Position numbers and translations under genes: made by a program. The notes beneath the pieces were generated by a model, which was given only the letters and a program-made list of their open reading frames with translations, was not told the origin of the DNA and searched no databases. A DNA stretch of 64,000 bases from Polyangiaceae bacterium. GTDB lineage: Bacteria; Myxococcota_A; Polyangia; Polyangiales; Polyangiaceae. Numbering within the stretch: the stretch's first letter is position 1; the number at the start of each line of letters is the position of its first letter. Positions 25,539-33,215 of the stretch are shown here, one piece after another. Location: contig JADJRH010000011.1 in NCBI GenBank assembly GCA_016712345.1, positions 4,526,001 through 4,590,000 on the forward strand, given 5' to 3'.

Positions 25539-26401
25539 CAACCCCGCCGGCATTGACACTTGTTCAAACGTTTCTGAAAGACGCCTTTCAGACAAATCTA
25601 CCCATTTCTGAAAACCGAGAGCTTTCGGCCGGTGTTGCCAAACATGTGGCAGGCAACGAACGCTTGACTCCTGCCGAACAGGCCGATCTGTACAGGCGTC
25701 AATTTTTTCTCCGCCATATCGAGTCGCTTCTGGAAGATCATCCGGGAATTGCCCACTACCTTGGGGAAGAGGGCTTCGAGGCGTTCGCAACAGCATACCT
25801 TGCGGCCTACCCACCGAGCACCCCTTCCCTTCGGGATCTGGGCGCCGGCGTGGAGAGCTTCATTTCCAGTTGGAGCGGGATTGAAGAACCTTACCGTCCA
25901 CTCCTTCGAGAAATGGCTCACTACGAACTTGTGTTTGTGGATCTTTTTGATGCGCCCGATGTACCCTCGCCGGACCTTACCCTCCTCGGTTCTTTGCCTC
26001 AAGAAGTGTGGCTGAGTTGCCCCTTTGTATTTTCTCCCCTGCTGCGTTTGGTTGAGTATCGCTATCCGGTACCCGAGCTGCGCCTTCAAATCCGAAACGG
26101 TGAAGTCGGCCGCGATCTACCCATGGCAGATCACGCCTCTTATGCGGTGTTCAGACAGACCGACGTGGTTCGTTTCGAGCGCCTCACCTCCCCCGCCTTT
26201 CGACTTCTTAAAGCGCTTACGAAAGGTTGCTCGCTTGTTTCTGCTTGCGAACAATTAAACTCCACCCTGACGCCGGCAGAAGCCGATGAAGTGGAGGCCG
26301 GCCTGGGGCAGTGGTGTTCTCGGTGGGCCGGCGCGGGTTGGATTTTGGCGGTAGACCAAAACGGCGCGTCGTTGGATACTAGCGGCCCACGCTCGCCATG
26401 A
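25535..26401 (+). CDS. bufC: DUF2063 (BufC/HvfC-type) RiPP partner protein
   Basis: A 288-residue protein. The N-terminal 90 residues have the BufC/HvfC N-domain pattern: LVQTFLKDAFQTNLP, ERLTPAEQADLYRRQFFLRHIESLLEDHPGIAHYLGEEGF and FATAYLAAYPPSTPSLRDLGAG. The rest is less conserved. Such proteins are thought to bind the precursor and form a complex with the DUF692 enzyme. GTG 25535 overlaps the bufB stop (GTGA), and its own stop overlaps the next ATG, so the four genes are one coupled operon. Confidence 0.9.
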   Translation: MTTPPALTLVQTFLKDAFQTNLPISENRELSAGVAKHVAGNERLTPAEQADLYRRQFFLRHIESLLEDHPGIAHYLGEEGFEAFATAYLAAYPPSTPSLRDLGAGVESFISSWSGIEEPYRPLLREMAHYELVFVDLFDAPDVPSPDLTLLGSLPQEVWLSCPFVFSPLLRLVEYRYPVPELRLQIRNGEVGRDLPMADHASYAVFRQTDVVRFERLTSPAFRLLKALTKGCSLVSACEQLNSTLTPAEADEVEAGLGQWCSRWAGAGWILAVDQNGASLDTSGPRSP

Positions 26402-26781
26402 TAAACCGCGTTCGACCTTTTTCTGTGCGCCACACGTTGGCTTTTTTGTTCAGCTGCGCCCTTGTTGCCTTGTCGGGGGTGAGCTGCAAATCGTTGGGGT
26501 TGCCGGGCAGCCGCCTCATGAATTGTGAAACCAACGACGATTGCAAAAAAGCCGATCCCAAGAAACCGACGTGTGCAAACTTGAGGTGTGTTGAGTGCGC
26601 CTACGATTCGGACTGCGAGTCGGGCTTGTGTACAAATAACCAATGCAAGGCGCTTTTTAAAGGCGACGGTGATTCGGGGCCCGAGGGCGCGCCGCTAAAC
26701 CTGGATGCGTGTCTCTCGCGCTGCAAAGAGCAGGCGTGTTTCGACAAATGCAACGAACAGTTTAGGCCGCCCCCGCAATAG
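26398..26781 (+). CDS. Cys-rich lipoprotein, fourth gene of the bufferin-like operon
   Basis: A 127-residue protein with a lipoprotein signal (RHTLAFLFSCALVALSGVSC). The mature part has more than ten Cys: MNCETNDDCKKADPKKPTCANLRCVECAYDSDCESGLCTNNQC, a Dickkopf-like spacing, then a second cluster LDACLSRCKEQACFDKCNEQF. Its ATG overlaps the stop of the bufC gene (ATGA), so it is tightly coupled to the RiPP genes. It could be a periplasmic metal-binding or disulfide-stabilised accessory. I know no published bufferin gene of this form. Confidence 0.75.
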   Translation: MINRVRPFSVRHTLAFLFSCALVALSGVSCKSLGLPGSRLMNCETNDDCKKADPKKPTCANLRCVECAYDSDCESGLCTNNQCKALFKGDGDSGPEGAPLNLDACLSRCKEQACFDKCNEQFRPPPQ

Positions 26782-26801
26782 TCGGCCGCACCGGAGCTAC
26801 C

Positions 26802-27503
26802 TTGGGCATCTTGCAAACGCTGTATAGCGTGTTCCAAACCGGGCGCGTAAGTGCGGTAACGGTTGTGGAGTCGTTTGTAGTGCCGCCGGACGACGGGCGG
26901 TATGCAGCCCGCCTGTTGGGGTGGGCCGAAAAAGTGGTGCTTTCGGCCAAGATTAACCTGGAAATCAAGGGGCAAGAACATCTGCCTGAAAACGAAGCGT
27001 GTGTGGTCATGGTCAACCACCAGAGCTTCTACGACATACCCGTTGTGCTGCTTGCCGTGCGCGGGAAAATGACGTTTGTGGCCAAGAAAGAGCTATTTCA
27101 GGTTCCCGTTTTTGGGAGAGCCATGCAAACGGCTGGCATTGTCAAAGTCGACAGAAAAGACCACGAAAAGGCCGTTTCCAGCCTACAAAGCGCCATCGCT
27201 CAACTCAAACGCGGGCGTCACATTTATATTGCACCGGAGGGTACACGCAGCCCAACCGGAGCATTGCAGCCCTTTAAGAGCGGCGGATTTCGCATGGCGC
27301 TCGATGCGGGCGTTCGGATCTTACCCGTTACGGTTGACGGTACTCGCCATGTTCTACCGGCAAAAAAGCTGATTGTTCAAACGGGGCATCGAGTAACAGT
27401 CACGATCTCCCCACCGATTGACCCAAAAGAGTACGGGCTCGACAAGCGAAAAGAGCTGATGGAGGCGGTGCGCCGAGCTATCGCCGCACCGCTTGGGCAG
27501 TAG
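26802..27503 (+). CDS. plsC: 1-acyl-sn-glycerol-3-phosphate acyltransferase (PlsC family)
   Basis: Adds a fatty acyl chain to lysophosphatidate in phospholipid synthesis, at the inner membrane. The 233-residue protein has VVMVNHQSFYDIPVVL (the NHxxxxD acyl-acceptor motif, about residue 69), FVAKKELFQVP, GRAMQTAGIVKVDR, and IYIAPEGTRSPTG. I use TTG 26802, which has GGAG just upstream. It is only 20 bp from the previous gene and may be read from the same promoter, but the function is unrelated. Confidence 0.9.
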   Translation: MGILQTLYSVFQTGRVSAVTVVESFVVPPDDGRYAARLLGWAEKVVLSAKINLEIKGQEHLPENEACVVMVNHQSFYDIPVVLLAVRGKMTFVAKKELFQVPVFGRAMQTAGIVKVDRKDHEKAVSSLQSAIAQLKRGRHIYIAPEGTRSPTGALQPFKSGGFRMALDAGVRILPVTVDGTRHVLPAKKLIVQTGHRVTVTISPPIDPKEYGLDKRKELMEAVRRAIAAPLGQ

Positions 27504-27534
27504 GTTCAAGGCGCCGGGCACGCCGGTCTCGCGT

Positions 27535-27578
27535 CTAGGTGGCTGGTGTTTTTCGTGACGAGCAGCCCCGATCACGCG
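27535..27578. repeat. Second copy of the 7.0-kb repeat arm, inverted
   Basis: These 44 bases are the reverse complement of 7028-7071, with a single mismatch (CGTGACG against CGTAACG). It starts CTAGGTGGCTGGTG and ends CCCCGATCACGCG. Here only one arm is present, between plsC and a convergent lipoprotein gene. It shows that the element at 6923-7072 is a dispersed family rather than a unique hairpin. Confidence 0.85.
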
Positions 27579-27582
27579 CCAC

Positions 27583-29295
27583 CTACGGGGCGGGGGTGAG
27601 GATGAGGGTATAATACCCATTGGCACCGGTTGAACCGTCCACCCATACGTAGACGGATGTGTCGCCGTTTGGATTGAAGGTCAGGTTTTCACCACCGTTG
27701 CCACCCGCGTTGTCACAACCGATTTGAGAGAAGCCGTCGTTGCAACCGCCGCGAGTATAAAGAACCGAGTTGTAATTGGTACCCGCCGCGTCGATGGACG
27801 CGGAAACGTTGCCGGCGCCGACAAAGTTAACGTTGTACACAACATCTTCGGCTCCGAAGCCGGTGCCGCCGCCGCCGCACGAACCGCCGGAACTCTGCGT
27901 CTTCCCATTTGTAAAGCCGAGCAGCGTCATGGGCGTGCCCTTTTCAATGCGCACCGGAATGGGGTCGTTGCAGTTGGTGCCCGCTGACAGATCGAGCACA
28001 AGTTCGTAGTTGCCCGCATCGTTTGCCCCTGCGCCGTCGACAAAGATGTACACCGTTTGGTTGGCAGATACAGGGAAGGAAATAACCTCCCCACCGAGAA
28101 GTGATGTGGCATTCGCCGGGTCTTTGCTGTCAGCGCAAAGCAGTTGCGACCCGGCATCGGCGCATGTGGTTCGAGCAAAAAGGACACTTTGATAAGCTGT
28201 TCCGCTGCGCGTGAGAGACGCTGTCAGGAAACCTTCCGCCTGGGCGGTGACAGCGTACACTCTACCCGGGCCGGCCGAGGCGCATGTGCCTGAAGCAACG
28301 CCGCCTCCAACCGTTGTTCCGGTGATTGTTTGGGAGCCGGAAGCGAGAGAAATCGGCGTTGCGTCGGCGCACGAAACGCCTCCCGCCGTGCACGTGGCCG
28401 AACATCCGTCCCCGTCGACGGTGTTGCCGTCGTCGCATTGCTCGCCCGGTTCTACCTTGTTGTTGCCACACGTGGCTTTGCAGCCCGAAGTATTGAGTGC
28501 ACAGTTGTCGCAGACCGCGCCCATGGGATCGACATAGCCGAGTTGAGTGCAGTCAAATCCGTTCAGATTCATCCCGTCGCACTCTTCGTCGGGCTCAAGT
28601 GTGCCGTTGCACGCCGCCGTACAACCCGATGAGTCGACCATTTTGCACGAAGCATCGCAACCCAACCCGGCCGGGTTGACATACCCAAAGTCGGCGCAGC
28701 TTGCCATTCCAAGGTCCGAGCCGTCGCACAATTCACCGGGTTCGGCGGTACCGTTTCCACAGGCTGCCATGCAACCTGAATAGTCAGGTGTACACATTGT
28801 GCAGGAAACGCCGTCTGGATTTACAAATCCCTGTTCGGTGCAGTTGTGACCGTTCAGGTCGGCGCCGTCACATTCTTCACCCGTTTCAACGAGCATCCCA
28901 TCACATGAAGCTTTGCATCCCGACGTGTTGATGAGACAGCTTCCTGTACAAGTCAGACCGTCGGGATTGGAAAATCCGTAGTCTTTACAGGTTTCGCCGT
29001 TCAGGTCGCCGCCGTCGCACTGCTCGCTGGGGTCGACAATTCCGTCCCCGCAAATGCCAGCCGAGCCGCCGGTTCCACCCGTACCACCCACCGATGTGGA
29101 TGCGCCGGTTCCACCCGTATTTGGGGTTGCTCCGGTCGCGCCGTCGCCCCCGGTTCCGGCGCCGGCCCCGGTTCCACCCGTTCCACCTGAACCACCGGTG
29201 CCGGTTGGAAATTCTAATACCTCCCCTCCACAACCTGAGAACATGGGAATCGAAGCGAGAGTCGCCGCGAGAACAAGTCGAGTGGATATCCGCAT
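27583..29295 (-). CDS. Surface lipoprotein with DUF4215-type cysteine repeats
   Basis: A 570-residue lipoprotein. The signal ends FSGC (Cys22). A Gly/Thr-rich linker (TGTGGSGGTGGTGAG and similar, about 30-80) follows. Then come about seven repeats of a DUF4215/Cys-rich module: ICGDGIVDPSEQCDGGDLNG, CDGMLVETGEECDG, CGNGTAEPGELCDG, CNGTLEPDEECDG and CGNNKVEPGEQCDDGNTVDGDGC. The C-terminal 200 residues hold two similar beta-sandwich segments (AVTAQAEGFLTASL, VNFVGAGNVSASID) with SVLYTR-like motifs. It is a typical myxobacterial cell-surface architecture. Role unknown. Confidence 0.85.
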   Translation of the reverse strand: MRISTRLVLAATLASIPMFSGCGGEVLEFPTGTGGSGGTGGTGAGAGTGGDGATGATPNTGGTGASTSVGGTGGTGGSAGICGDGIVDPSEQCDGGDLNGETCKDYGFSNPDGLTCTGSCLINTSGCKASCDGMLVETGEECDGADLNGHNCTEQGFVNPDGVSCTMCTPDYSGCMAACGNGTAEPGELCDGSDLGMASCADFGYVNPAGLGCDASCKMVDSSGCTAACNGTLEPDEECDGMNLNGFDCTQLGYVDPMGAVCDNCALNTSGCKATCGNNKVEPGEQCDDGNTVDGDGCSATCTAGGVSCADATPISLASGSQTITGTTVGGGVASGTCASAGPGRVYAVTAQAEGFLTASLTRSGTAYQSVLFARTTCADAGSQLLCADSKDPANATSLLGGEVISFPVSANQTVYIFVDGAGANDAGNYELVLDLSAGTNCNDPIPVRIEKGTPMTLLGFTNGKTQSSGGSCGGGGTGFGAEDVVYNVNFVGAGNVSASIDAAGTNYNSVLYTRGGCNDGFSQIGCDNAGGNGGENLTFNPNGDTSVYVWVDGSTGANGYYTLILTPAP

Positions 29296-29304
29296 ACTGC
29301 TACT

Positions 29305-30135
29305 CTATTCCTTGGGTTTGGCTTTGGGTTGATGCTCCTCGGGCGGCGAGGGCTTGAGCGTCCATGGACTGGGAGGTTTGGTTCCTTCAGGTACGGCAAC
29401 TTGGGGAGCGCGCTGTTCTTGGAGCCATTTCCAGAATGTATCGGCCCAAAGGGCACCCCCTTCAGGGTTGGGGTGAATTTTGTCGCTCTGCCGGGGAATT
29501 GGCTGTTTTACCAACTCGTCTGAATCAAAAAAACGACACGGCGCCGAGTTTTCACGGATGACGTCGAGTATACCCGTGTCTTTGTGCCAGCTCGGTGGAG
29601 ATACCCAAACGCACGGTCTACCCCCGATCGCTTTGACAATGCGGCGAATGGCCGGCGCATGAGCGGGAGGATCGGTGTTTGACATTTCATTGGCGCCCAA
29701 ATTGATAATGACCAGATCGGGCTGCGTATTGGCAACGGTAAGCTCCATTTTTGCCGCCCAAGTCACGGTAAAACTGCTCTGCTCGCTCTTTACCTCGTAG
29801 CGCACGCCCAGCTCTTTCATTTTGGGTTTGAGCGCCTGAGCAAACCCGGCGAGTAGAAACGAGTCACCAATGTTGAGCACCGCGGTGTTCGGCGGGATTG
29901 GGGGCGGCGGTGGAGGGGGAGGCTCCACAGGAGCGGTGGCCGAAGCTTGCACCGAAGCGATTGGAGCCGATGTGGACACGGCCGGAGGTGCGGACGCCGA
30001 CGCGCTCGCAGAAGCCGAAACGACCGTCGTTGGGGAGATGGTCGGCGCCGAGCGGTCGGGCTCGGGCGACCCTGCTCCGATGCATCCCAACATTGTGTAC
30101 ACAAGACAAAGAACCGTGACGCGTCTCAAGGCCAC
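29305..30135 (-). CDS. SGNH/GDSL-type hydrolase lipoprotein
   Basis: A 276-residue secreted protein. Signal and lipobox (VYTMLGCIG) are followed by an Ala/Ser/Pro-rich linker (to about 95) and an SGNH domain: TAVLNIGDSFLLAGFAQAL (block I nucleophile Ser), VIINLGANEMSNTD (block III Asn), and QSDKIHPNPEGGALWADTFW (block V Asp and His). Likely an esterase or acyl hydrolase acting on envelope or secreted glycans. Ten bases separate it from the cysteine-repeat lipoprotein, so they are probably an operon. Confidence 0.87.
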   Translation of the reverse strand: MALRRVTVLCLVYTMLGCIGAGSPEPDRSAPTISPTTVVSASASASASAPPAVSTSAPIASVQASATAPVEPPPPPPPPIPPNTAVLNIGDSFLLAGFAQALKPKMKELGVRYEVKSEQSSFTVTWAAKMELTVANTQPDLVIINLGANEMSNTDPPAHAPAIRRIVKAIGGRPCVWVSPPSWHKDTGILDVIRENSAPCRFFDSDELVKQPIPRQSDKIHPNPEGGALWADTFWKWLQEQRAPQVAVPEGTKPPSPWTLKPSPPEEHQPKAKPKE

Positions 30136-30298
30136 GCGAATCTAACACGACTTTTGTGTGACTTTGGGAGGGGCGGGCAGCGCGGGACTCCGGGCACATG
30201 TCCAAGAACCGACGGTTCCTTTTGCAGCGGCGGCGCAGCGTGAAGACGGCGCTCGAAGTACGTTGCCAGTTCCCGCTCGCGCATCTAGAACGCACCTC

Positions 30299-31723
30299 AT
30301 GAGCTTTCGGCTGTTCGGCGTGAACGTCGAAGTCCGGTACACGTTCTGGATAATGACGGTTTTTTTGGGCGCGTCCGCAGGCCGAAAGGTCGACGTGGCC
30401 GCGGTTGCGATTTGGACCGCCCTGTCCTTTTTCTCGATTCTCGCGCACGAATACGGCCATGCATTTGCAGTGAAGGCGTATGGCTTGGAGCCTGAAATTC
30501 GCCTCCATCACATGGGCGGAACAACTCACTATCGGCCCGTTCTTCCATTGTCGCGTGCGGCCGATATCGTCATTTCTCTCGCGGGGCCGTTTGCCGGATT
30601 TTTTGTGGCCGCAATCATTGTGGCCCTCGATTATTTCGTGTTGCACCGCACGGGGATTTTCGGATCGCACATCACAGCGCGCGCTGTCGCGGGTCAACGA
30701 GACATGGTGGCCTTCGCGATCGTTCAAGGGATTTGGATCAATTTTTTCTGGGGGCTCATCAACCTGATTCCTGTGCTTCCGCTCGACGGCGGTCACGTTC
30801 TTGAAGCGCTGCTGGGGCCGAAACGCACCCGCATTACAGCCGTCATTTCGCTTGTTGCGGCCATCGGTACGGCCGTTGTGTTCTTCATGATCGGACTGTG
30901 GTTCGCGGCAATTCTGTTTGCGTTTTTCGCTCACAGCTCCCTCACGCGGCTGCAAAGTGAACCGCCGATTGAAGAGCTGAGTGTACGCAGACCTGTGGTG
31001 CGCGAGGCCGCGGTTCCGGGCGAAATCTTAACGAAACTGCGCTCGGCTCGGCGCGCGCTCGCCGAAGACGATTTGGTGCAGGCCACCATCTTGGCGAATG
31101 AAGCTGTCCGCATGACCGGCAACTACGAGGAGCCTTTGCCGCGCGTGAGGCTTGAAGCGTATGAAGTGCTTGGTTGGGCGGCGCAGCTGCGCGGCGAACA
31201 CGACGAAGCCGCGCGCTGGGTGAAGGCGGCACAACAACACGGTGTGCCGGACGCGGCGCTCATCGGAGCGGTCCTTCTCGCCCGCGGTGAAATCAAAGAC
31301 GCGCGGAAGATTCTAGAAGCTGCGCGCGCCGCCGGAGACGATCGCAAAGAGATCGTCGGTCCGCTGATTCAGATCTTGATCGCCGAGGGTGAGGTGCCGC
31401 GCGCGGCGGCGGTGGCCTACGACATTGTTGAATCGCTGAGTGAAGACGACGCGCGCCAAATGGCCCAAATCGCCTTCGGAGCCCGCGCGTATGAATGGTC
31501 GGCGCGGCTTTACGAAAGCGTTTTTGAACGAACGGTCGCCGCTGAAGATGCGTACGAGGCGGCCCGTGCGTACGCAGCGGACGGCGCGCACGAGAAGGCG
31601 CTTGAGTGCCTTTCGCGAGCTGTTGCGGCGGGTTTTTCAGACGCGGCGCGCGCGTGGTCCGATGCCGCGCTTGAACCGCTGAGGTCGCGACAAAAACTCC
31701 AAACGGTGGTTCCGCGCCCATGA
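30299..31723 (+). CDS. Site-2-type membrane metalloprotease (M50) with TPR-like C-terminus
   Basis: About 474 residues from ATG 30299 (MSFRLFGVNVEV). The M50 core shows HEYGHAF (HExxH zinc site, about residue 48), LHHMGGTTHYRP, ISLAGPFAGFFVA and NLIPVLPLDGGHV (the NPxPxxDGG-like second site). After about residue 220 the protein is a series of helical hairpins (RAARALAEDDLVQATILANEAV, LGWAAQLRGEHDEAARWVKAAQ and more), TPR-like, ending near residue 474. Substrate and partner proteins unknown. Its TGA overlaps the dut ATG (ATGA). Confidence 0.88.
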   Translation: MSFRLFGVNVEVRYTFWIMTVFLGASAGRKVDVAAVAIWTALSFFSILAHEYGHAFAVKAYGLEPEIRLHHMGGTTHYRPVLPLSRAADIVISLAGPFAGFFVAAIIVALDYFVLHRTGIFGSHITARAVAGQRDMVAFAIVQGIWINFFWGLINLIPVLPLDGGHVLEALLGPKRTRITAVISLVAAIGTAVVFFMIGLWFAAILFAFFAHSSLTRLQSEPPIEELSVRRPVVREAAVPGEILTKLRSARRALAEDDLVQATILANEAVRMTGNYEEPLPRVRLEAYEVLGWAAQLRGEHDEAARWVKAAQQHGVPDAALIGAVLLARGEIKDARKILEAARAAGDDRKEIVGPLIQILIAEGEVPRAAAVAYDIVESLSEDDARQMAQIAFGARAYEWSARLYESVFERTVAAEDAYEAARAYAADGAHEKALECLSRAVAAGFSDAARAWSDAALEPLRSRQKLQTVVPRP

Positions 31724-32172
31724 GCGCCGTTTCTCAAATCGTGATCCGGGTAACACGTTCGGCTGCGGATCTTCCGCTTCCCGCGTACCAAACAGCAGGT
31801 TCGGCGGGGATGGACTTGGTCGCCTCTGTGAGCGACGACGTGGCAATTGCTCCCGGAGCGTGGGCACTCATCGGCACCGGTCTGCACGTGGCTATACCGC
31901 CCGGGTTTGAAGGTCAGGTGAGACCCAGATCGGGCCTCGCTCTCAAACACGGAATCACGGTGTTGAACGCGCCGGGCACGATCGATTCAGACTATCGAGG
32001 CGAAGTGAAGGTGGCGCTCATCAATCACGGGCGTGAACCCTTCGTTGTACGCCGCGGCGAACGCATCGCCCAGCTCGTGATCTGCGCGGTAACGCGCGCT
32101 TCGTGGAATGAAGTTATCGAACTCGACACCACGGAACGCGGTCACGGCGGCTACGGTTCAACCGGGCGTTGA
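31720..32172 (+). CDS. dut: Deoxyuridine 5'-triphosphate nucleotidohydrolase
   Basis: Hydrolyses dUTP to dUMP, keeping uracil out of DNA and feeding thymidylate synthesis. The 150-residue trimeric-type enzyme shows motif 1 AGSAGMDL, motif 2 PRSGLALKHG, motif 3 GTIDSDYRGEVKV, motif 4 RGERIAQLV and the C-terminal motif 5 ERGHGGYGSTG. Start ATG 31720 overlaps the M50 stop. A convergent S1-domain gene follows 104 bp away. Confidence 0.95.
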   Translation: MSAVSQIVIRVTRSAADLPLPAYQTAGSAGMDLVASVSDDVAIAPGAWALIGTGLHVAIPPGFEGQVRPRSGLALKHGITVLNAPGTIDSDYRGEVKVALINHGREPFVVRRGERIAQLVICAVTRASWNEVIELDTTERGHGGYGSTGR

Positions 32173-32191
32173 ATCGGTTTCGGCTTACCGA

Positions 32192-32225
32192 CAACGTGTA
32201 CACATGATTCAATGCGTACACGTTG
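32192..32225. repeat. Inverted repeat built from GTGTACAC-type elements
   Basis: CAACGTGTACAC at 32192-32203 faces GCGTACACGTTG at 32214-32225; 11 of 12 positions pair, with a 10-base spacer. It lies between convergent dut and the S1 gene. There is no T tract, so a plain intrinsic terminator is unlikely. A third element, GCGTACAC at 32258-32265, lies nearby. Confidence 0.7.
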
Positions 32226-32276
32226 ATTGATGGTGTCTCGCGGGGGCCGGCCCTCAAGCGTACACACGTGGTGTAC

Positions 32277-33080
32277 TCAGCGTGCCGAACGCCCTTTCGG
32301 CGCATTTCGCGGTGGTACGCCGCCTTTCGATGCTCCCGGAGCCTTTTCCGGCGCCTTTGCGGGGGCCGCTTTCACGCCTTTCATCAAGTCGCCGAGCGTG
32401 CCAAACCCTCGCACGGGCTTGTTCTCCGTCTCGCGTTTTTTCTCTTCGGCCTTTTGATACGCGGTCAAATCGGCTTTTTCGTCGTCGGCCTTGAGAGCAA
32501 TGATCGACATGCGAATTTTGCCGTCGGGCGCAACGGCGAGAATTTTCACTTCAAGCTCCTGGCCCACGGCAAAAAGTTTCTTCAGATCCGAATTGCGCGG
32601 CGCTCCGGTCTCCTGCGCAGGAACGAGCCCACGCCCGGCTCGATCTTTGGTGCCGGCGATCTGCACGAACAAGCCGTAACGCTCAATGCCCGTGACCGCG
32701 CCCTTGACGCGCGCCCCTTCCATGATGAGCGGCGCCGAGCTTTTGGTGGTTGCGATCGCCACGGCCTCGTCGCCGTCTTCGGACTTAATCGCAACCGGCT
32801 TGAGGCGCACCTGGCCTGTTTCGCGGTCAACGCCGCTCACCTGAGCCATCACGCGCTGACCAACTTTTACCTGCGCAACGCCGTTTTCGTCGGCGAGATC
32901 GGCCAACTCAAACATGCCTTCCTGCTTGCCGCCGAGATCGGCGAACACGGCCTCGCGCGCCACGAGAACAATGGTCACCTCAACGTTTTCGCCGGTGTGG
33001 TAACGCTTTCGGGCTTGGGGCTGCGCCTGAGATTCAAAAAGGGCCGCGAACGATTCACGCGGACTATCGGGGACGGACAT
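32277..33080 (-). CDS. S1 RNA-binding domain protein
   Basis: About 267 residues from ATG 33080 (MSVPDSPRESFAALFESQA). It has two S1-type OB folds: GENVEVTIVLVAREAVFADLGGKQEGMFEL... around 30-95 and EGARVKGAVTGIERYGLFVQIAG... around 120-200. The tail is Lys/Ala-rich. It resembles S1-repeat proteins that bind RNA or interact with the ribosome; the exact family is not clear. Convergent with dut. Confidence 0.85.
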   Translation of the reverse strand: MSVPDSPRESFAALFESQAQPQARKRYHTGENVEVTIVLVAREAVFADLGGKQEGMFELADLADENGVAQVKVGQRVMAQVSGVDRETGQVRLKPVAIKSEDGDEAVAIATTKSSAPLIMEGARVKGAVTGIERYGLFVQIAGTKDRAGRGLVPAQETGAPRNSDLKKLFAVGQELEVKILAVAPDGKIRMSIIALKADDEKADLTAYQKAEEKKRETENKPVRGFGTLGDLMKGVKAAPAKAPEKAPGASKGGVPPRNAPKGRSAR

Positions 33081-33215
33081 GCCGCGCCGTGTACACTGGC
33101 GGCCTTTGGCGGGGAAGGTTTTTGGCGATGTTTCGATTTTGTGCGGCCGTTGCGCGCCGAGCCGACTCCCAATCAACGCCGCGTGCTGTTACAATTTGAG
33201 GCTTAGCCGGGAGAT

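Noticed and set aside
29864..30955. Minus-strand frame of about 363 residues
   Set aside because: Overlaps the SGNH lipoprotein and the M50 protease start antisense; both have clear motifs, this has none.
32192..32225. Inverted repeat as an intrinsic terminator
   Set aside because: No T tract on either side, and the elements belong to the over-represented GTGTACAC family.
32223..33206. Plus-strand frame opposite the S1-domain gene
   Set aside because: Its His/Arg-rich composition mirrors the S1 gene read backwards; the S1 repeats on the other strand are convincing.
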